Below, piece after piece: positions 56,229 through 64,000 of a stretch of 64,000 nt of DNA. Under the pieces are notes generated by a model. The model searched no databases, was not told the origin of the DNA, and worked only from the letters and a program-made list of their open reading frames with translations. A program made the position numbers and the translations under genes. This DNA is from Pseudonocardia kunmingensis (GTDB taxonomy: Bacteria > Actinomycetota > Actinomycetes > Mycobacteriales > Pseudonocardiaceae): contig NZ_VFPA01000004.1 in assembly GCF_006716445.1 (NCBI RefSeq), positions 186,001-250,000 of the forward strand, given 5' to 3'. Positions within the stretch are counted from its first letter, which is position 1. The number at the start of each line of letters is the position of its first letter.

Positions 56229-57545
56229 GTGAGGCGCGCCGGGGTATGGCAGTGGCTGGACGGTCACGTCGACCATGAGCGGGGGGTGGGGGTCGCTGCT
56301 GGTGGGGTGGTGTCGCAGGCCCCGACGACCGTGGTCATCGAGCGGCTGCTGCGCACGCTCGGCCGGCCCGAGCAGCGGGTGCCGGTGATCCTGGTGGCCG
56401 GCACCAACGGCAAGAGCACGACCGCCCGGATCCTGGCCGCGGTGCTGGCGGGCAGTGGACTGCGGGTCGGGTTGTACACCAGTCCTCATCTGCACCGGCC
56501 GCAGGAGCGGATCACCATCGATGGTGTCACGATCACCGACGACGAGTTGGCGGCGGTGCTCGACCCGCTGGTGGCGGACGAGCGCACCGCGTCAGAGCTG
56601 GGGCGGCCCAGTTGGTTCGAATTGATGACCGCGGCCGCGGTGGGCTGGTTCGCCGACCAACGTGTTGATGTCGCGGTGGTCGAGACCGGTCTGGGTGGCA
56701 GCGGCGACGCGACCGCCGCGCTCGGCGCCGGCCTGGTGGTGGTCACGTCGGTGGGCGTCGACCACGTCGAGTACTTCGGTGACACGCGGTGGGACAACGC
56801 CGTGGCTGAGGCTGGCGCGGTTCCTGAGGGCGCGACCGTGGTGCTAGCCGAAGCGGACCCGGCCATGCACCCGCCGTTCCTGGGCCGCCGCCCCTCGCGC
56901 GTGGTGACCGTGGATCGTGACTTCGGCGTGGCCGCCGACGCGCCGGTCGCGGATGGCCGGACGGTGTCGCTGTTCACGCCCGGGGCGACTTATGACGACG
57001 TTTTCCTGCGTCTGCTGGCACCGTGGCAGGCGGCGAACGCGGCGACGGCGTTGGCCGCCGCCGAGGTGTGGCTGGCCCGGCCGGTGGCCGACCAGGTGGT
57101 GCGGGCGGTCTGCGGGGCGCTGCGGGCTTCGGGCCGCTTTGAGCTTGTCCACACCCCCGGCCCTGTGCTGATGGACGGCGCCCACAACGAGGAAGCGGCC
57201 ACCGCGCTGGCACGGGCGCTGCGGGAGCGGTTCGACGGCGTCTCCCGCACCGTGGTGGTCGGTATGACCGGGACCCGCGCGCCGGAGGCGTTTCTGAGTG
57301 CCCTGGGGGTCGGGGCTGGTGACTGGGTGATCTGCACCTCGCCCCGGACACCGCGAGCGGTGCCGCTCGCCAGGCTCGCCGCCGCCGCGCGGGCGGTGGG
57401 CGCAGGATCGGTCGCGGTCGAGGCGGATGTGGGTGATGCGGTGCGCCGCGCGGCGGCGGCGAATGATAGCACGCTCACGGTAGTTACCGGGTCGCTCTAT
57501 GTGATCGGCGAGGCGCTGCCCGTCGTGCGAGCGCTGGTGACGTGA
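56229..57545 (+). CDS. FolC-like Mur-ligase-family protein
   Basis: The 438-residue protein starts at GTG 56229. ILVAGTNGKSTTARIL is the P-loop and GLYTSPHLHRPQERI the adjoining motif of folylpolyglutamate/dihydrofolate synthases; VDVAVVETGLGGSGDATAAL and PGPVLMDGAHNEEA complete the FolC signature. Typical FolC is about the same length. As it stands beside a separate MurF it could be an alternative folate enzyme or an amide ligase for an unusual acceptor. It faces away from the second terC gene. Confidence 0.83.
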   Translation: MRRAGVWQWLDGHVDHERGVGVAAGGVVSQAPTTVVIERLLRTLGRPEQRVPVILVAGTNGKSTTARILAAVLAGSGLRVGLYTSPHLHRPQERITIDGVTITDDELAAVLDPLVADERTASELGRPSWFELMTAAAVGWFADQRVDVAVVETGLGGSGDATAALGAGLVVVTSVGVDHVEYFGDTRWDNAVAEAGAVPEGATVVLAEADPAMHPPFLGRRPSRVVTVDRDFGVAADAPVADGRTVSLFTPGATYDDVFLRLLAPWQAANAATALAAAEVWLARPVADQVVRAVCGALRASGRFELVHTPGPVLMDGAHNEEAATALARALRERFDGVSRTVVVGMTGTRAPEAFLSALGVGAGDWVICTSPRTPRAVPLARLAAAARAVGAGSVAVEADVGDAVRRAAAANDSTLTVVTGSLYVIGEALPVVRALVT

Positions 57546-57697
57546 CCACCCGTGCTGCCCGGGCTGAGCGCCGCGCGTGCTGATCGGGAAGAGAGGGTAC
57601 GAGATCCGGTCTCGAAATGGGTCCGGCGGCGCGGGGGCAACGGTGATCGCGCGAGCCGGTGGTGTGTCAGACTGCAGTGGTGAGGGGTGAACGGGTG

Positions 57698-58813
57698 ATG
57701 TCGGATCAACCAGGCATCGCGCCTGAGCGCGTGGGACTCGATGTGGAACGCGCTGCTGGCACCCTGCGCGCGGGTGGGCTGGTCGCGTTCCCGACCGAGA
57801 CCGTGTACGGGCTCGGCGCGGACGCGGAGAACGTCGACGCGGTGGAGCGTGTCTTCGCCGTGAAGGGGCGGCCCTCGACGCACCCGCTGATCGTGCACCT
57901 CAGCGGGGCGCGTCAGCTCCCCGACTGGGTCGCGGAGGTGCCCGACGCGGCGCGCCGCGTCGCTGACCGTTTCTGGCCTGGCCCGGTGACCCTGGTTCTT
58001 CGTCGGGGCCGCCGTGTTCCCCGCGCGGTCACCGGCGGTCTGGAGACGGTCGCGCTGCGGGTGCCCGACCATCCGGTCGCCCGCGCGCTGCTCACGGCGT
58101 TCGGTGGCGGTGTGGCGGCGCCATCGGCCAACCGTTTCGGCTCGGTCAGTCCCACGGCGGCTGCTCATGTTGGCGACGGGTTGGGCGCCGACGTCGACTA
58201 CGTGCTGGACGGCGGCCCCTGTGCGGTGGGTGTCGAGTCCACGATCGTCGACCTCACCGGCGCACCTGCGATACTGCGCCCAGGCGGCGTGACACGAGAG
58301 GATCTTGAGCGCGCACTGGGTTGCTCCGTGCCGGTGCGGGCGAGGAGTGCCGTACGCGTTCCGGGCCAGCATCCGTCGCACTACGCGCCGAGGGCACGGG
58401 TTGTCCTGGTCGAGCCGGGCCAGGTGATCGGCCACGCCGAGTACCTGGCAGCGCAGGGCCGGCGCGTCGGCGTCCTGCTGCCGCCCGAGTTCGCGGGCGG
58501 TGCCGGTGCGTGTGCCGGGCAGCGCGTTATCGCGGTGCCGGACTCGGGTGCGCGGTACGCGCGGCGGCTTTTCGAGTTCCTCCGTGACTTCGACCGGCAT
58601 GAGTGCGAGGTCGTGGTGGCCTCGGTTCCTACCCCGGACGGGCTCGGATTGGCGATCGCGGATCGGCTCCGCCGAGCGGCCGGGTCGCGCAGCCAGACGG
58701 CCGCGACTCCGGGCTGCTCAGCGGTTGCTGAGCGCGGCGACGAGGTGTTCGAGGTGGGCGGCGCGGGATGCTTTGATCAGGACGAGATCGTCGGGACGAA
58801 GGATTCGACTTAG
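57698..58813 (+). CDS. Sua5/YrdC-type threonylcarbamoyl-AMP synthase
   Basis: The 371-residue protein starts at ATG 57698. The YrdC domain shows PTETVYGLGADAENVDAVER, KGRPSTHPLIVHLS, APSANRFGSVSPTAAAHV and ESTIVDLTG. The Sua5 C-terminal domain follows (SHYAPRARVVLVEPG). It would make threonylcarbamoyl-AMP for tRNA t6A. As an accessory copy its role may differ. The last 96 nt overlap the end of the convergent murF gene, so its tail may be unconserved. Confidence 0.85.
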   Translation: MSDQPGIAPERVGLDVERAAGTLRAGGLVAFPTETVYGLGADAENVDAVERVFAVKGRPSTHPLIVHLSGARQLPDWVAEVPDAARRVADRFWPGPVTLVLRRGRRVPRAVTGGLETVALRVPDHPVARALLTAFGGGVAAPSANRFGSVSPTAAAHVGDGLGADVDYVLDGGPCAVGVESTIVDLTGAPAILRPGGVTREDLERALGCSVPVRARSAVRVPGQHPSHYAPRARVVLVEPGQVIGHAEYLAAQGRRVGVLLPPEFAGGAGACAGQRVIAVPDSGARYARRLFEFLRDFDRHECEVVVASVPTPDGLGLAIADRLRRAAGSRSQTAATPGCSAVAERGDEVFEVGGAGCFDQDEIVGTKDST

Positions 58814-60106
58814 CACGTCGTGGGCGGCCTGGCTGTCGGGAACGGCGATGATGTCGAGGGTGCTGTGCTCGGTGTCGGCCGCGTCGGCGATCAGAGGCGC
58901 GGTCCGGGTGCCGATGGTGATCAGGACGTCGAGGCCGGCGCGTGCGGCGAGCACGCCGAGGTGGTGGTGGGCGCCAGCGGCGTGGTCGCCGAGGTCGGCC
59001 ATCTCGCCGAGGACGGCGATCCGGCGGCGGGCGGACATGGTGCTCAGGGTGGTCAGCGCGGCGGCCATGGAGTCGGGGTTGGCGTTGTAGGCGTCGTGGA
59101 GGAGCGTGACCCCGTCGCCCCGCACGATGGTTTGCATGCGCCCGCCGCTGGCGGGTTCAGCGGCGCTCAGGGCATCGGCGATGGTGTGGTGGTCAAGGCC
59201 GAGGCCGAGGGCGAGGGCGGCGACGGCGAGGGCGTTGCCGACGTGGTGCCGGCCGGTCAGGCGGAGCGTGACGGGTGCCGTGCCCTCGGGAGTGTGCAGG
59301 GTGAAGCACGCCCGGCCGCGCGGCGTGACGTGCACATCTCGGGCGTATACGCCGTTGGGGTGGGGGCGCTGGCTCCACCAGCGGGTGCGGGCGGGGGTGA
59401 GCGGGGCCATCGCGGCGACGAGCGGATCGTCGGCGTTGAGGATGGCCAGCCCACCGTGGTCTGCAGAGGGGAGCCCGGTCAGTAGTTCGCTTTTGGCCGC
59501 GGCGATCCCGGTTTGCCCGTCGGGGTATTGACCGAGGTGGGCGGTGCCGACGTTGAGCACGACCCCGACGTGGGGGGTGACCAGGCCGCACAGGTAGCTG
59601 AGGTGTCCACGGCCCCGGGCGCCCATTTCCAGGATGAGGTAGCGGGTGTCGGGGGTGGCGCGCAGGACAGTGAGGGGAAAACCGAGCTCGTTGTTGAAGG
59701 AGCGGTCTGTGGCGGCGACCGGGCCGTGGTGTGCCAGGACCTGGGTGGCGAGATCTTTGGTCGTGGTCTTGCCGTTCGACCCGGTGATGCCGATCACGGT
59801 GGCCGGCAGTCGGTCTGCCACGTGGCGAGCCAGGTCGCCGAGCGCGCGGGTCACGTCGGTGACCTGGACGGCAGGGGCGGGCACCGGGCGTGCGGCCAGC
59901 ACCAGGGCGGCTCCCGCAGCGAGGGCCGCTGATGCGTGGTAGTGCCCGTCGGTGCGCCGGCCGGGGAGGGCGGCGAACACGCCGCCGGGGTGGACCTGGC
60001 GGGAGTCGATGCTGGCGGGTGCGGTCACCAGCAGCGACGGGTCGGTCCCCGGGACGAGGTGACCGTCGGTGGCCGCGGCGATCGCGGCGGCGGTCAGGGG
60101 GATCAT
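58718..60106 (-). CDS. murF: MurF-like UDP-MurNAc-tripeptide--D-Ala-D-Ala ligase
   Basis: The 462-residue protein has the MurF pattern: SIDSRQVHPGGVFAALPG at the N-terminus, P-loop GITGSNGKTTTKDLA, FNNELGFPLTVLRATPD, LEMGARGRGHLSYLCGL, and VTLLHDAYNANPDSMAAAL in the C-terminal domain. The ATG is 10 nt after GAAGGAG. It adds the D-Ala-D-Ala dipeptide to the peptidoglycan precursor. Outside a division/cell-wall cluster it is probably a second copy, perhaps part of an accessory metabolite or wall-modification set. Confidence 0.85.
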   Translation of the reverse strand: MIPLTAAAIAAATDGHLVPGTDPSLLVTAPASIDSRQVHPGGVFAALPGRRTDGHYHASAALAAGAALVLAARPVPAPAVQVTDVTRALGDLARHVADRLPATVIGITGSNGKTTTKDLATQVLAHHGPVAATDRSFNNELGFPLTVLRATPDTRYLILEMGARGRGHLSYLCGLVTPHVGVVLNVGTAHLGQYPDGQTGIAAAKSELLTGLPSADHGGLAILNADDPLVAAMAPLTPARTRWWSQRPHPNGVYARDVHVTPRGRACFTLHTPEGTAPVTLRLTGRHHVGNALAVAALALGLGLDHHTIADALSAAEPASGGRMQTIVRGDGVTLLHDAYNANPDSMAAALTTLSTMSARRRIAVLGEMADLGDHAAGAHHHLGVLAARAGLDVLITIGTRTAPLIADAADTEHSTLDIIAVPDSQAAHDVLSRILRPDDLVLIKASRAAHLEHLVAALSNR

Positions 60107-60178
60107 CGTGGTGACGCTCCTTCGGACGTGCAGTGGCTGGGGCCGGCCGGGTGGGTCTGCGGGGGTGGTGTCCGGGGG

Positions 60179-61048
60179 TTACGGGTTGCAGCATTCGCAG
60201 AACGTGGGATCGGCACGTCGTTGGCCGTCATCGCGAGGGTGGCGGCCGCGGTGCGGGCAGCGGGCACACCCGTGGATCGTTGCCAGGGTCAGGCGGGTGG
60301 GCTCGCCACACGTGCCGCAGGGCAGACCAGGTTCGCGGTCCACCGGGCCGAATCCGGGGGTGCCGCAGGCCGGGCACAGGGTGGCCAGACGCGAGGCGAG
60401 TTGGTGGGCGAGCACGCTGATCTCCCGCATGCGGGTGGGGTTGACGTGCGCGCGCATGTCGGTCTCCAGTCGCGCCAGGCCATCGGTGGAGTGCGCGGTG
60501 CACCGGCTGATCGCCGCATCGAGGTCGGCACGGGTCTGGATGCCCTTGCAGATGGGGCCTGGAGCCCGCACGTCGGCGGGGCTGTGGGGACGGACGATGA
60601 CCGCGTGGGCACCGAAACCGACGCGCGCCAGGTAGGCGTCGGTTTCCTCGTCGAGGCGGCGGGTCGTGGTGTGGCTGAAGTTCGTCGGTGTGGTTCGGCG
60701 CTCCAGGATGCAGACGTCCCGCACCGTGTCGAGGAAGGCGAGGATCTCCTGGCCGGCGCTCAGCATTGGCGCGACCGGGTGCGGGCCGAAGGAGCCTTCG
60801 CTGGCCACGGCGAGTCCGAGGCCGGTCGACTCGATCGCGAGGCGCGCCTTGCGGACCGCGGTCTCGGCCGCCGACCCGGCGCGGGGGATCTCACCGGTGA
60901 AGGTGCCGAGCTGATCGGTGTCCACATCGTGGGCGAGCACAAGCCGCATGCCGGGGATCCGCGCCAGGGCGGCAGCGAGGGCTCGCTGCTTGCCGTGTCG
61001 GGTGGCCATCGCGACCGGTGCGCCCGCGTAGGGGTGCACGGCGAGCAT
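60179..61048 (-). CDS. DUF6671-like protein with zinc-ribbon C-terminus
   Basis: The 289-residue protein starts at ATG 61048, sharing its A with the stop of the upstream regulator. MATRHGKQRALAAALARI and LAVASEGSFGPHPVAPMLSA are the typical DUF6671 segments. Three C-terminal Cys pairs (CPACGTPG, CGTCGEP, CARCPHR and CECCNP) form zinc-ribbon-like knuckles. The biochemical role is unknown. It is coupled to the wHTH gene and divergent from the Dab operon. Confidence 0.78.
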   Translation of the reverse strand: MLAVHPYAGAPVAMATRHGKQRALAAALARIPGMRLVLAHDVDTDQLGTFTGEIPRAGSAAETAVRKARLAIESTGLGLAVASEGSFGPHPVAPMLSAGQEILAFLDTVRDVCILERRTTPTNFSHTTTRRLDEETDAYLARVGFGAHAVIVRPHSPADVRAPGPICKGIQTRADLDAAISRCTAHSTDGLARLETDMRAHVNPTRMREISVLAHQLASRLATLCPACGTPGFGPVDREPGLPCGTCGEPTRLTLATIHGCARCPHRGRHPRDDGQRRADPTFCECCNP

Positions 61049-61347
61049 TACACGAGGTTGCCGGATCGGGCGTCGATGCCGGTGAGCAGGGCCACGAGCT
61101 GCCCGATGGCGGTGTCACGGTCCATCGGGTGCCGCAGCGGCAAATCCGGATGCAACCGGTACCGGTTGCGCCGCCCCTCCCTGGTGCGTTCCAGGTAGCC
61201 CGCCTCGACGAGGTCGGCCACGATGCGCTGCGCCGCCCGCTCGGTGATGCCCACCACCTCGGCCACATCCCGCAACCGAACTTGTGGATCCCGCACCACG
61301 CACAGCAGTACGTGGGCGTGATTGGTCAAGAACGTCCACTCCTGCAT
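61048..61347 (-). CDS. Winged-helix regulator, divergent from Dab operon
   Basis: The 99-residue protein starts at ATG 61347. It is nearly all wHTH: MQEWTFLTNHAHVLLCVVRD, then LRDVAEVVGITERAAQRIVA, then EAGYLERTREGRRNRYRLHP. It is a paralogue of the regulator at 54103-54594. Its position, divergent from dabB and coupled to the DUF6671 gene, suggests that it controls both transcripts. Confidence 0.83.
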   Translation of the reverse strand: MQEWTFLTNHAHVLLCVVRDPQVRLRDVAEVVGITERAAQRIVADLVEAGYLERTREGRRNRYRLHPDLPLRHPMDRDTAIGQLVALLTGIDARSGNLV

Positions 61348-61387
61348 GGCCGCAACTGTACCTCGTCGGGGGTAACGCATGTCACGC

Positions 61388-61423
61388 TTGCCAAAGCACG
61401 TCATCAATGTCGTATGATTCATA
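61388..61423 (+). promoter_or_regulatory. Dab operon promoter with overlapping palindrome
   Basis: TTGCCA (61388-61393) and TATGAT (61413-61418) with a long 19-nt spacer. A perfect TATGA-T-TCATA palindrome (61413-61423) overlaps the -10 element and could be an operator for the divergent wHTH protein. Confidence 0.5.
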
Positions 61424-61473
61424 TCGCGTATTAGAACACAGGTCATTGGTAGCGTGCTTGGGAGGTGGGTGTC

Positions 61474-61932
61474 ATGGGCGACGAGGAGATGGCGCTCCCG
61501 TGGGAGAACCTGCTGCGGGAGGTGGGCGCGGTGGTCGACGCCGAGATGGCGGGCGTACTGACCGGCGAGCGCGCGGCCGATGAGGTGGCGCGGCGCTGGG
61601 CGCACCGGTGGGCCTCGCCGCCGCCGGACGTGGTGATCGACACCAGCCCGCCGGGCGTGCGGCGGGGGGCCGCGCAGAGCGTGGGTGCCTACATCGCCCG
61701 GGAGCTGGAACGGGGGCGGTCGCTGTACTGCGTGGTCCACGACGAGTTCGTCCGGGTGCGGATCGGGGGTTTCGACGGGCGTGCGTTGCCTCCGCATTGC
61801 CTGGAACACCTCGGTTCGCCGCCCGAGCCCGCTGCGGGCACCGGTGCTGAGCCGCGCGCCACCGACCTCGCCGGAGCCCCGGCGACGCGCGGCGCGGCGG
61901 CGCGCGCGGGTCAGGAAGGTACGACGGCGTGA
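61474..61932 (+). CDS. Conserved hypothetical protein of Dab operon
   Basis: The 152-residue protein starts at ATG 61474 with GGAGG upstream. It has a folded first 115 residues (MALPWENLLREVGAVVDAEM, then RWASPPPDVVIDTSPPG, then HDEFVRVRIGGFDGRALP) and a disordered Ala-rich tail. I do not recognise the family. The dabB GTG overlaps its stop, so it is part of the inorganic-carbon operon. Confidence 0.65.
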   Translation: MGDEEMALPWENLLREVGAVVDAEMAGVLTGERAADEVARRWAHRWASPPPDVVIDTSPPGVRRGAAQSVGAYIARELERGRSLYCVVHDEFVRVRIGGFDGRALPPHCLEHLGSPPEPAAGTGAEPRATDLAGAPATRGAAARAGQEGTTA

Positions 61933-63512
61933 CAGGGGTGACGCTGCTCGTTTTGGTGGCCCTTCCCGCTGTTGCGGCCATGGCCGGGTCGATCCGGCGG
62001 CTACGAAGCTTGGCGCCCGCGTTGGGTGCGGGTGCGGCGCTGGTGGCCACCGCGCTGGCGGGGACGCTGGCCGTGACGGTGGTAGTCGGCGGGCCGGTGG
62101 CGATGGTGCTGGCCAACCCGGACGGGCGAGCCTGGACCGGGCTGGTGGTCGACCACGTCGGGGCGATCGTTCTGCTGCTGGTGTGCACGGTCAGCGCCGT
62201 GGTCCAGGCGTTCGCCCGCCGCTACCTGCACGGCGATCCGGCCGCGGCCCGCTTCGCTGTCGCGGCGGGGGCGCTGACCGCCGCGACCACGGTGATGGTG
62301 ACCGCGGCGACTCTCGTCACCCTGGCGGTGGCGTGGACGCTGACCGGGGTGATCTTGTGCCGTCTGGTGGGGATGTATCGGCCGGCGCCCTCGGCCGTCG
62401 ATGCCGCACGGCGCACCACCCGTGCCGTCGTCGCCGGGGACGCCGCGTTGTGGACTGGGGTTGTCCTCGCGGTCACGGTCTGGGGGGATCTCGACCTGCG
62501 CCACCAGGGCGACGCGGCCCTCGGCGGTGCGGTGGGCACGGTGGTGGCCTGTTCGCTGGTGGTCGCCGCGGCCGTGCGGTGCGCGCAGCTGCCCTGGCAC
62601 CGATGGCTGCCGGCGACCCTGGCGGCACCGACCCCGGTTTCGGCTCTGCTGCACGCCGGCGTGGTCAACGCCGGCGGGGTGCTGCTGGTGAAGCTGTCGC
62701 CGATCGTCGGTGCCGCGCCGGTGGCGACACACCTGGCGTTCGCCATCGGAGCCGCCAGCGTCGTGGCCGCCACCGCGATCATGCTGACCCGCCCCGACAT
62801 CAAAGGGGCGCTGGTGCACTCCACGATCGGGCAGATGGGGTTCATGCTCATGACCTGCGGGCTCGGCCTCTACGCCGCGACGGTGGTGCACCTGGTGGCG
62901 CACGGGCTGTTCAAAGCCACCCTGTTCCTCGGCTCGGGGTCGGCCGTGCAGCGGCACGCTGGCCACACTGCGGCTCCTCCCGCGCCTCGGTTGGCTCCTG
63001 CCCGCGCAGCGCAGGTCGCTGTCCTCGCCGGGGTCGCCGCCGTCGCGGCGGTCGGGGTGGCGGCCTGGTTGCTACCCCTTCATGCCGGTGGCGTCGCGTT
63101 GTCGCTCTTCGCCGTGGCCACCGCCGCGCGGCTGGCGTGGGGCTGGCTGCGTCGTCACCCGACCGGCGGCGCGCTGGTCACGGTGGTGATCGTGCTGCCG
63201 GGCGTGGCGATCGGGTACCTGGCCCTGGTGGGCGCGGTCACCGAGCTCCTGGCCCCGAGCCTGCCCGCAAGCGGGCCCGCCGCTGTCTCGGCCTGGGTTC
63301 TCGCGACCGTGGTGGCGGTGCTGGCGGCCGGTGCGCTGCTGCTCCACCTGGCACCCGCGGTCGGTCTGGGCCGGTGGCGCGACCGGCTGTACGTGGCGGC
63401 GTTGTCCGCCGGGCAGCAGCGCACGTACACCGCCGCCTGGGGTCACCCGCCATGGCTGGTACCGACACCGCGTCCGCGGCCGGTTCCCCAACTGGAAGGA
63501 GCTCGGGCGTGA
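61929..63512 (+). CDS. dabB: DabB: NuoL-like proton channel subunit of inorganic-carbon pump
   Basis: The 527-residue membrane protein has about 13-14 hydrophobic segments. The NuoL/MrpA core (LPATLAAPTPVSALLHAGVV, then VHSTIGQMGFMLMTCGLGLY, then VHLVAHGLFKATLFLGSG) belongs to the proton-translocating family. Beside DabA this identifies DabB, which couples proton movement to energised hydration of CO2 in DAB complexes. The GTG overlaps the previous stop, and the TGA overlaps a small frame that leads to dabA. Confidence 0.85.
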   Translation: MTGVTLLVLVALPAVAAMAGSIRRLRSLAPALGAGAALVATALAGTLAVTVVVGGPVAMVLANPDGRAWTGLVVDHVGAIVLLLVCTVSAVVQAFARRYLHGDPAAARFAVAAGALTAATTVMVTAATLVTLAVAWTLTGVILCRLVGMYRPAPSAVDAARRTTRAVVAGDAALWTGVVLAVTVWGDLDLRHQGDAALGGAVGTVVACSLVVAAAVRCAQLPWHRWLPATLAAPTPVSALLHAGVVNAGGVLLVKLSPIVGAAPVATHLAFAIGAASVVAATAIMLTRPDIKGALVHSTIGQMGFMLMTCGLGLYAATVVHLVAHGLFKATLFLGSGSAVQRHAGHTAAPPAPRLAPARAAQVAVLAGVAAVAAVGVAAWLLPLHAGGVALSLFAVATAARLAWGWLRRHPTGGALVTVVIVLPGVAIGYLALVGAVTELLAPSLPASGPAAVSAWVLATVVAVLAAGALLLHLAPAVGLGRWRDRLYVAALSAGQQRTYTAAWGHPPWLVPTPRPRPVPQLEGARA

Positions 63513-63670
63513 CTCGCCCCCACGCGCTCGACGGCATCCCGCGCAAGCGGGTCGCCGCCATGACAGGTGAGTCACCGGCTGTCCCGCACGCGTGGCTTCC
63601 CCTGTTCTCCACGGTCGCACGTTCCGCCACTTGTCGCGTCGTGCTCGCGCAGGAGGGTTCACACTCATGA
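63509..63670 (+). CDS. Small hypothetical protein between dabB and dabA
   Basis: A 53-residue frame starts at GTG overlapping dabB by 4 nt and ends overlapping the dabA ATG (ATGA). It begins MTRPHALDGIPRKRVAAMTG and contains no domain. The double 4-nt overlap suggests real translation or a coupling leader for dabA. Confidence 0.45.
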   Translation: MTRPHALDGIPRKRVAAMTGESPAVPHAWLPLFSTVARSATCRVVLAQEGSHS

Positions 63671-64000
63671 CCACCGGCCCCGCCACCAACCTCGCCCCCG
63701 ATGCCGTCTCTGACGTCGCCACACAGCAGGCGGCAGTGCGCGCCGAGATCGCCGACGCGGCCGGATTCCTGGCTCCGACCTGGCCATTGGCGGACTTCAT
63801 CGCGGTCAACCCGTTGTCCGGCCTGCTGGACCGCCCGTTCGCCGACGCGGCCACCACCGCCGCGGATCTGCTCGGAGCACGAGTCACCCCAGACGAGACC
63901 TGGCTACGTGCCGCCTGGCAGCGCGGCCGGATCACCGACGACGACCTGCGCGCCGCGCTGGCCCGCCGCCACCCCACGGCGCTACAGCGGGGCCCGCTCA
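63667..64000 (+). CDS. dabA: DabA: carbonic-anhydrase-like subunit, 3' end outside window
   Basis: The first 111 residues are present. ATG 63667 follows AGGAGGG. The typical DabA (formerly DUF2309) start is visible: AAGFLAPTWPLADFIAVNPL, then SGLLDRP. Full DabA is about 800-1000 residues, so most, including the zinc site, lies to the right. With DabB it forms a DIC accumulation complex at the membrane, supplying bicarbonate. Confidence 0.85.
   Translation, partial: MTTGPATNLAPDAVSDVATQQAAVRAEIADAAGFLAPTWPLADFIAVNPLSGLLDRPFADAATTAADLLGARVTPDETWLRAAWQRGRITDDDLRAALARRHPTALQRGPL

Noticed and set aside
61685..63508. Long plus-strand frame overlapping dabB
   Set aside because: Arg/Gly-rich shifted reading of the DabB gene; only the last 53 codons, with 4-nt overlaps on both sides, were kept as possible.

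Overview
The window is high-GC DNA with strongly G/C-biased third codon positions and many GTG starts and 4-nt gene overlaps (ATGA, GTGA). This points to an actinobacterium. A member of the Pseudonocardiaceae (Pseudonocardia-like) is my inference from the gene repertoire, not something proven here. No rRNA, tRNA or CRISPR array was seen. Most of the window looks like accessory DNA: an integrative or conjugative element, or a large plasmid, carrying nested mobile elements.

Region 1 (1-20.4 kb) is a conjugation block (VirB4-type ATPase, VirD4/TraD coupling protein, replication-relaxation protein, lytic transglycosylase) scarred by recombinase elements. The transglycosylase gene is split. Its N-terminal part ends at 6000 and its C-terminal part resumes at 16310, and the two parts join in frame if 6001-16309 is removed. 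The 10.3-kb insert has imperfect terminal inverted repeats (6008-6019 and 16297-16308). It carries a Tn554-like recombinase trio (tnpA broken by two frameshifts, tnpB, tnpC), a second intact transglycosylase, a fragment of another recombinase, and a cargo cassette made of a DNA-binding Ser/Thr kinase, a superfamily 2 helicase and a small Cys-containing protein. A second recombinase trio (17165 to about 20.4 kb) follows the broken transglycosylase.

Region 2 (20.4-26.9 kb) is a minus-strand set: a small protein, a MoxR-like AAA ATPase, a VWA-domain protein that also has a zinc-protease-like HExxH-type motif, and a winged-helix protein. The ATPase and the winged-helix protein share the same wHTH module. 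Region 3 (27.1-40.05 kb) is a nearly complete Tad/Flp pilus locus: lipoprotein, secreted protein, SAF protein, TadZ-like, TadA, TadB, TadC, Flp-like pilin, two TadE-like proteins, a TadG-like protein, a LysM-BTAD protein and a prepilin peptidase. Most of its genes are translationally coupled.

Region 4 (40.2-51.7 kb) starts with a frameshifted IS5-like element among gene remnants. An alpha/beta hydrolase and an XRE-TPR regulator come next. The rest is a co-oriented cluster of a radical SAM protein (amber-interrupted), exonuclease, NadR-like ATPase, 6-pyruvoyl-tetrahydropterin-synthase-like protein, PCMT-like methyltransferase, XRE regulator, a conserved protein and a NUDIX hydrolase. An 83-bp MITE-like element with 7-bp target duplications and a truncated regulator close the region.

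Region 5 (51.7-64 kb) holds two TerC-family manganese exporter genes. Each lies behind a yybP-ykoY-like (Mn2+) leader whose 3' hairpin pairs with the Shine-Dalgarno sequence; a third, apparently orphan leader sits between them. Three promoters here share a CGAA-N6-TTCG palindrome in the spacer. Next come a FolC-like ligase, a Sua5/YrdC protein, MurF, a DUF6671-like protein and a wHTH regulator. The window ends in a DabB-DabA inorganic-carbon uptake operon that runs off the right edge.
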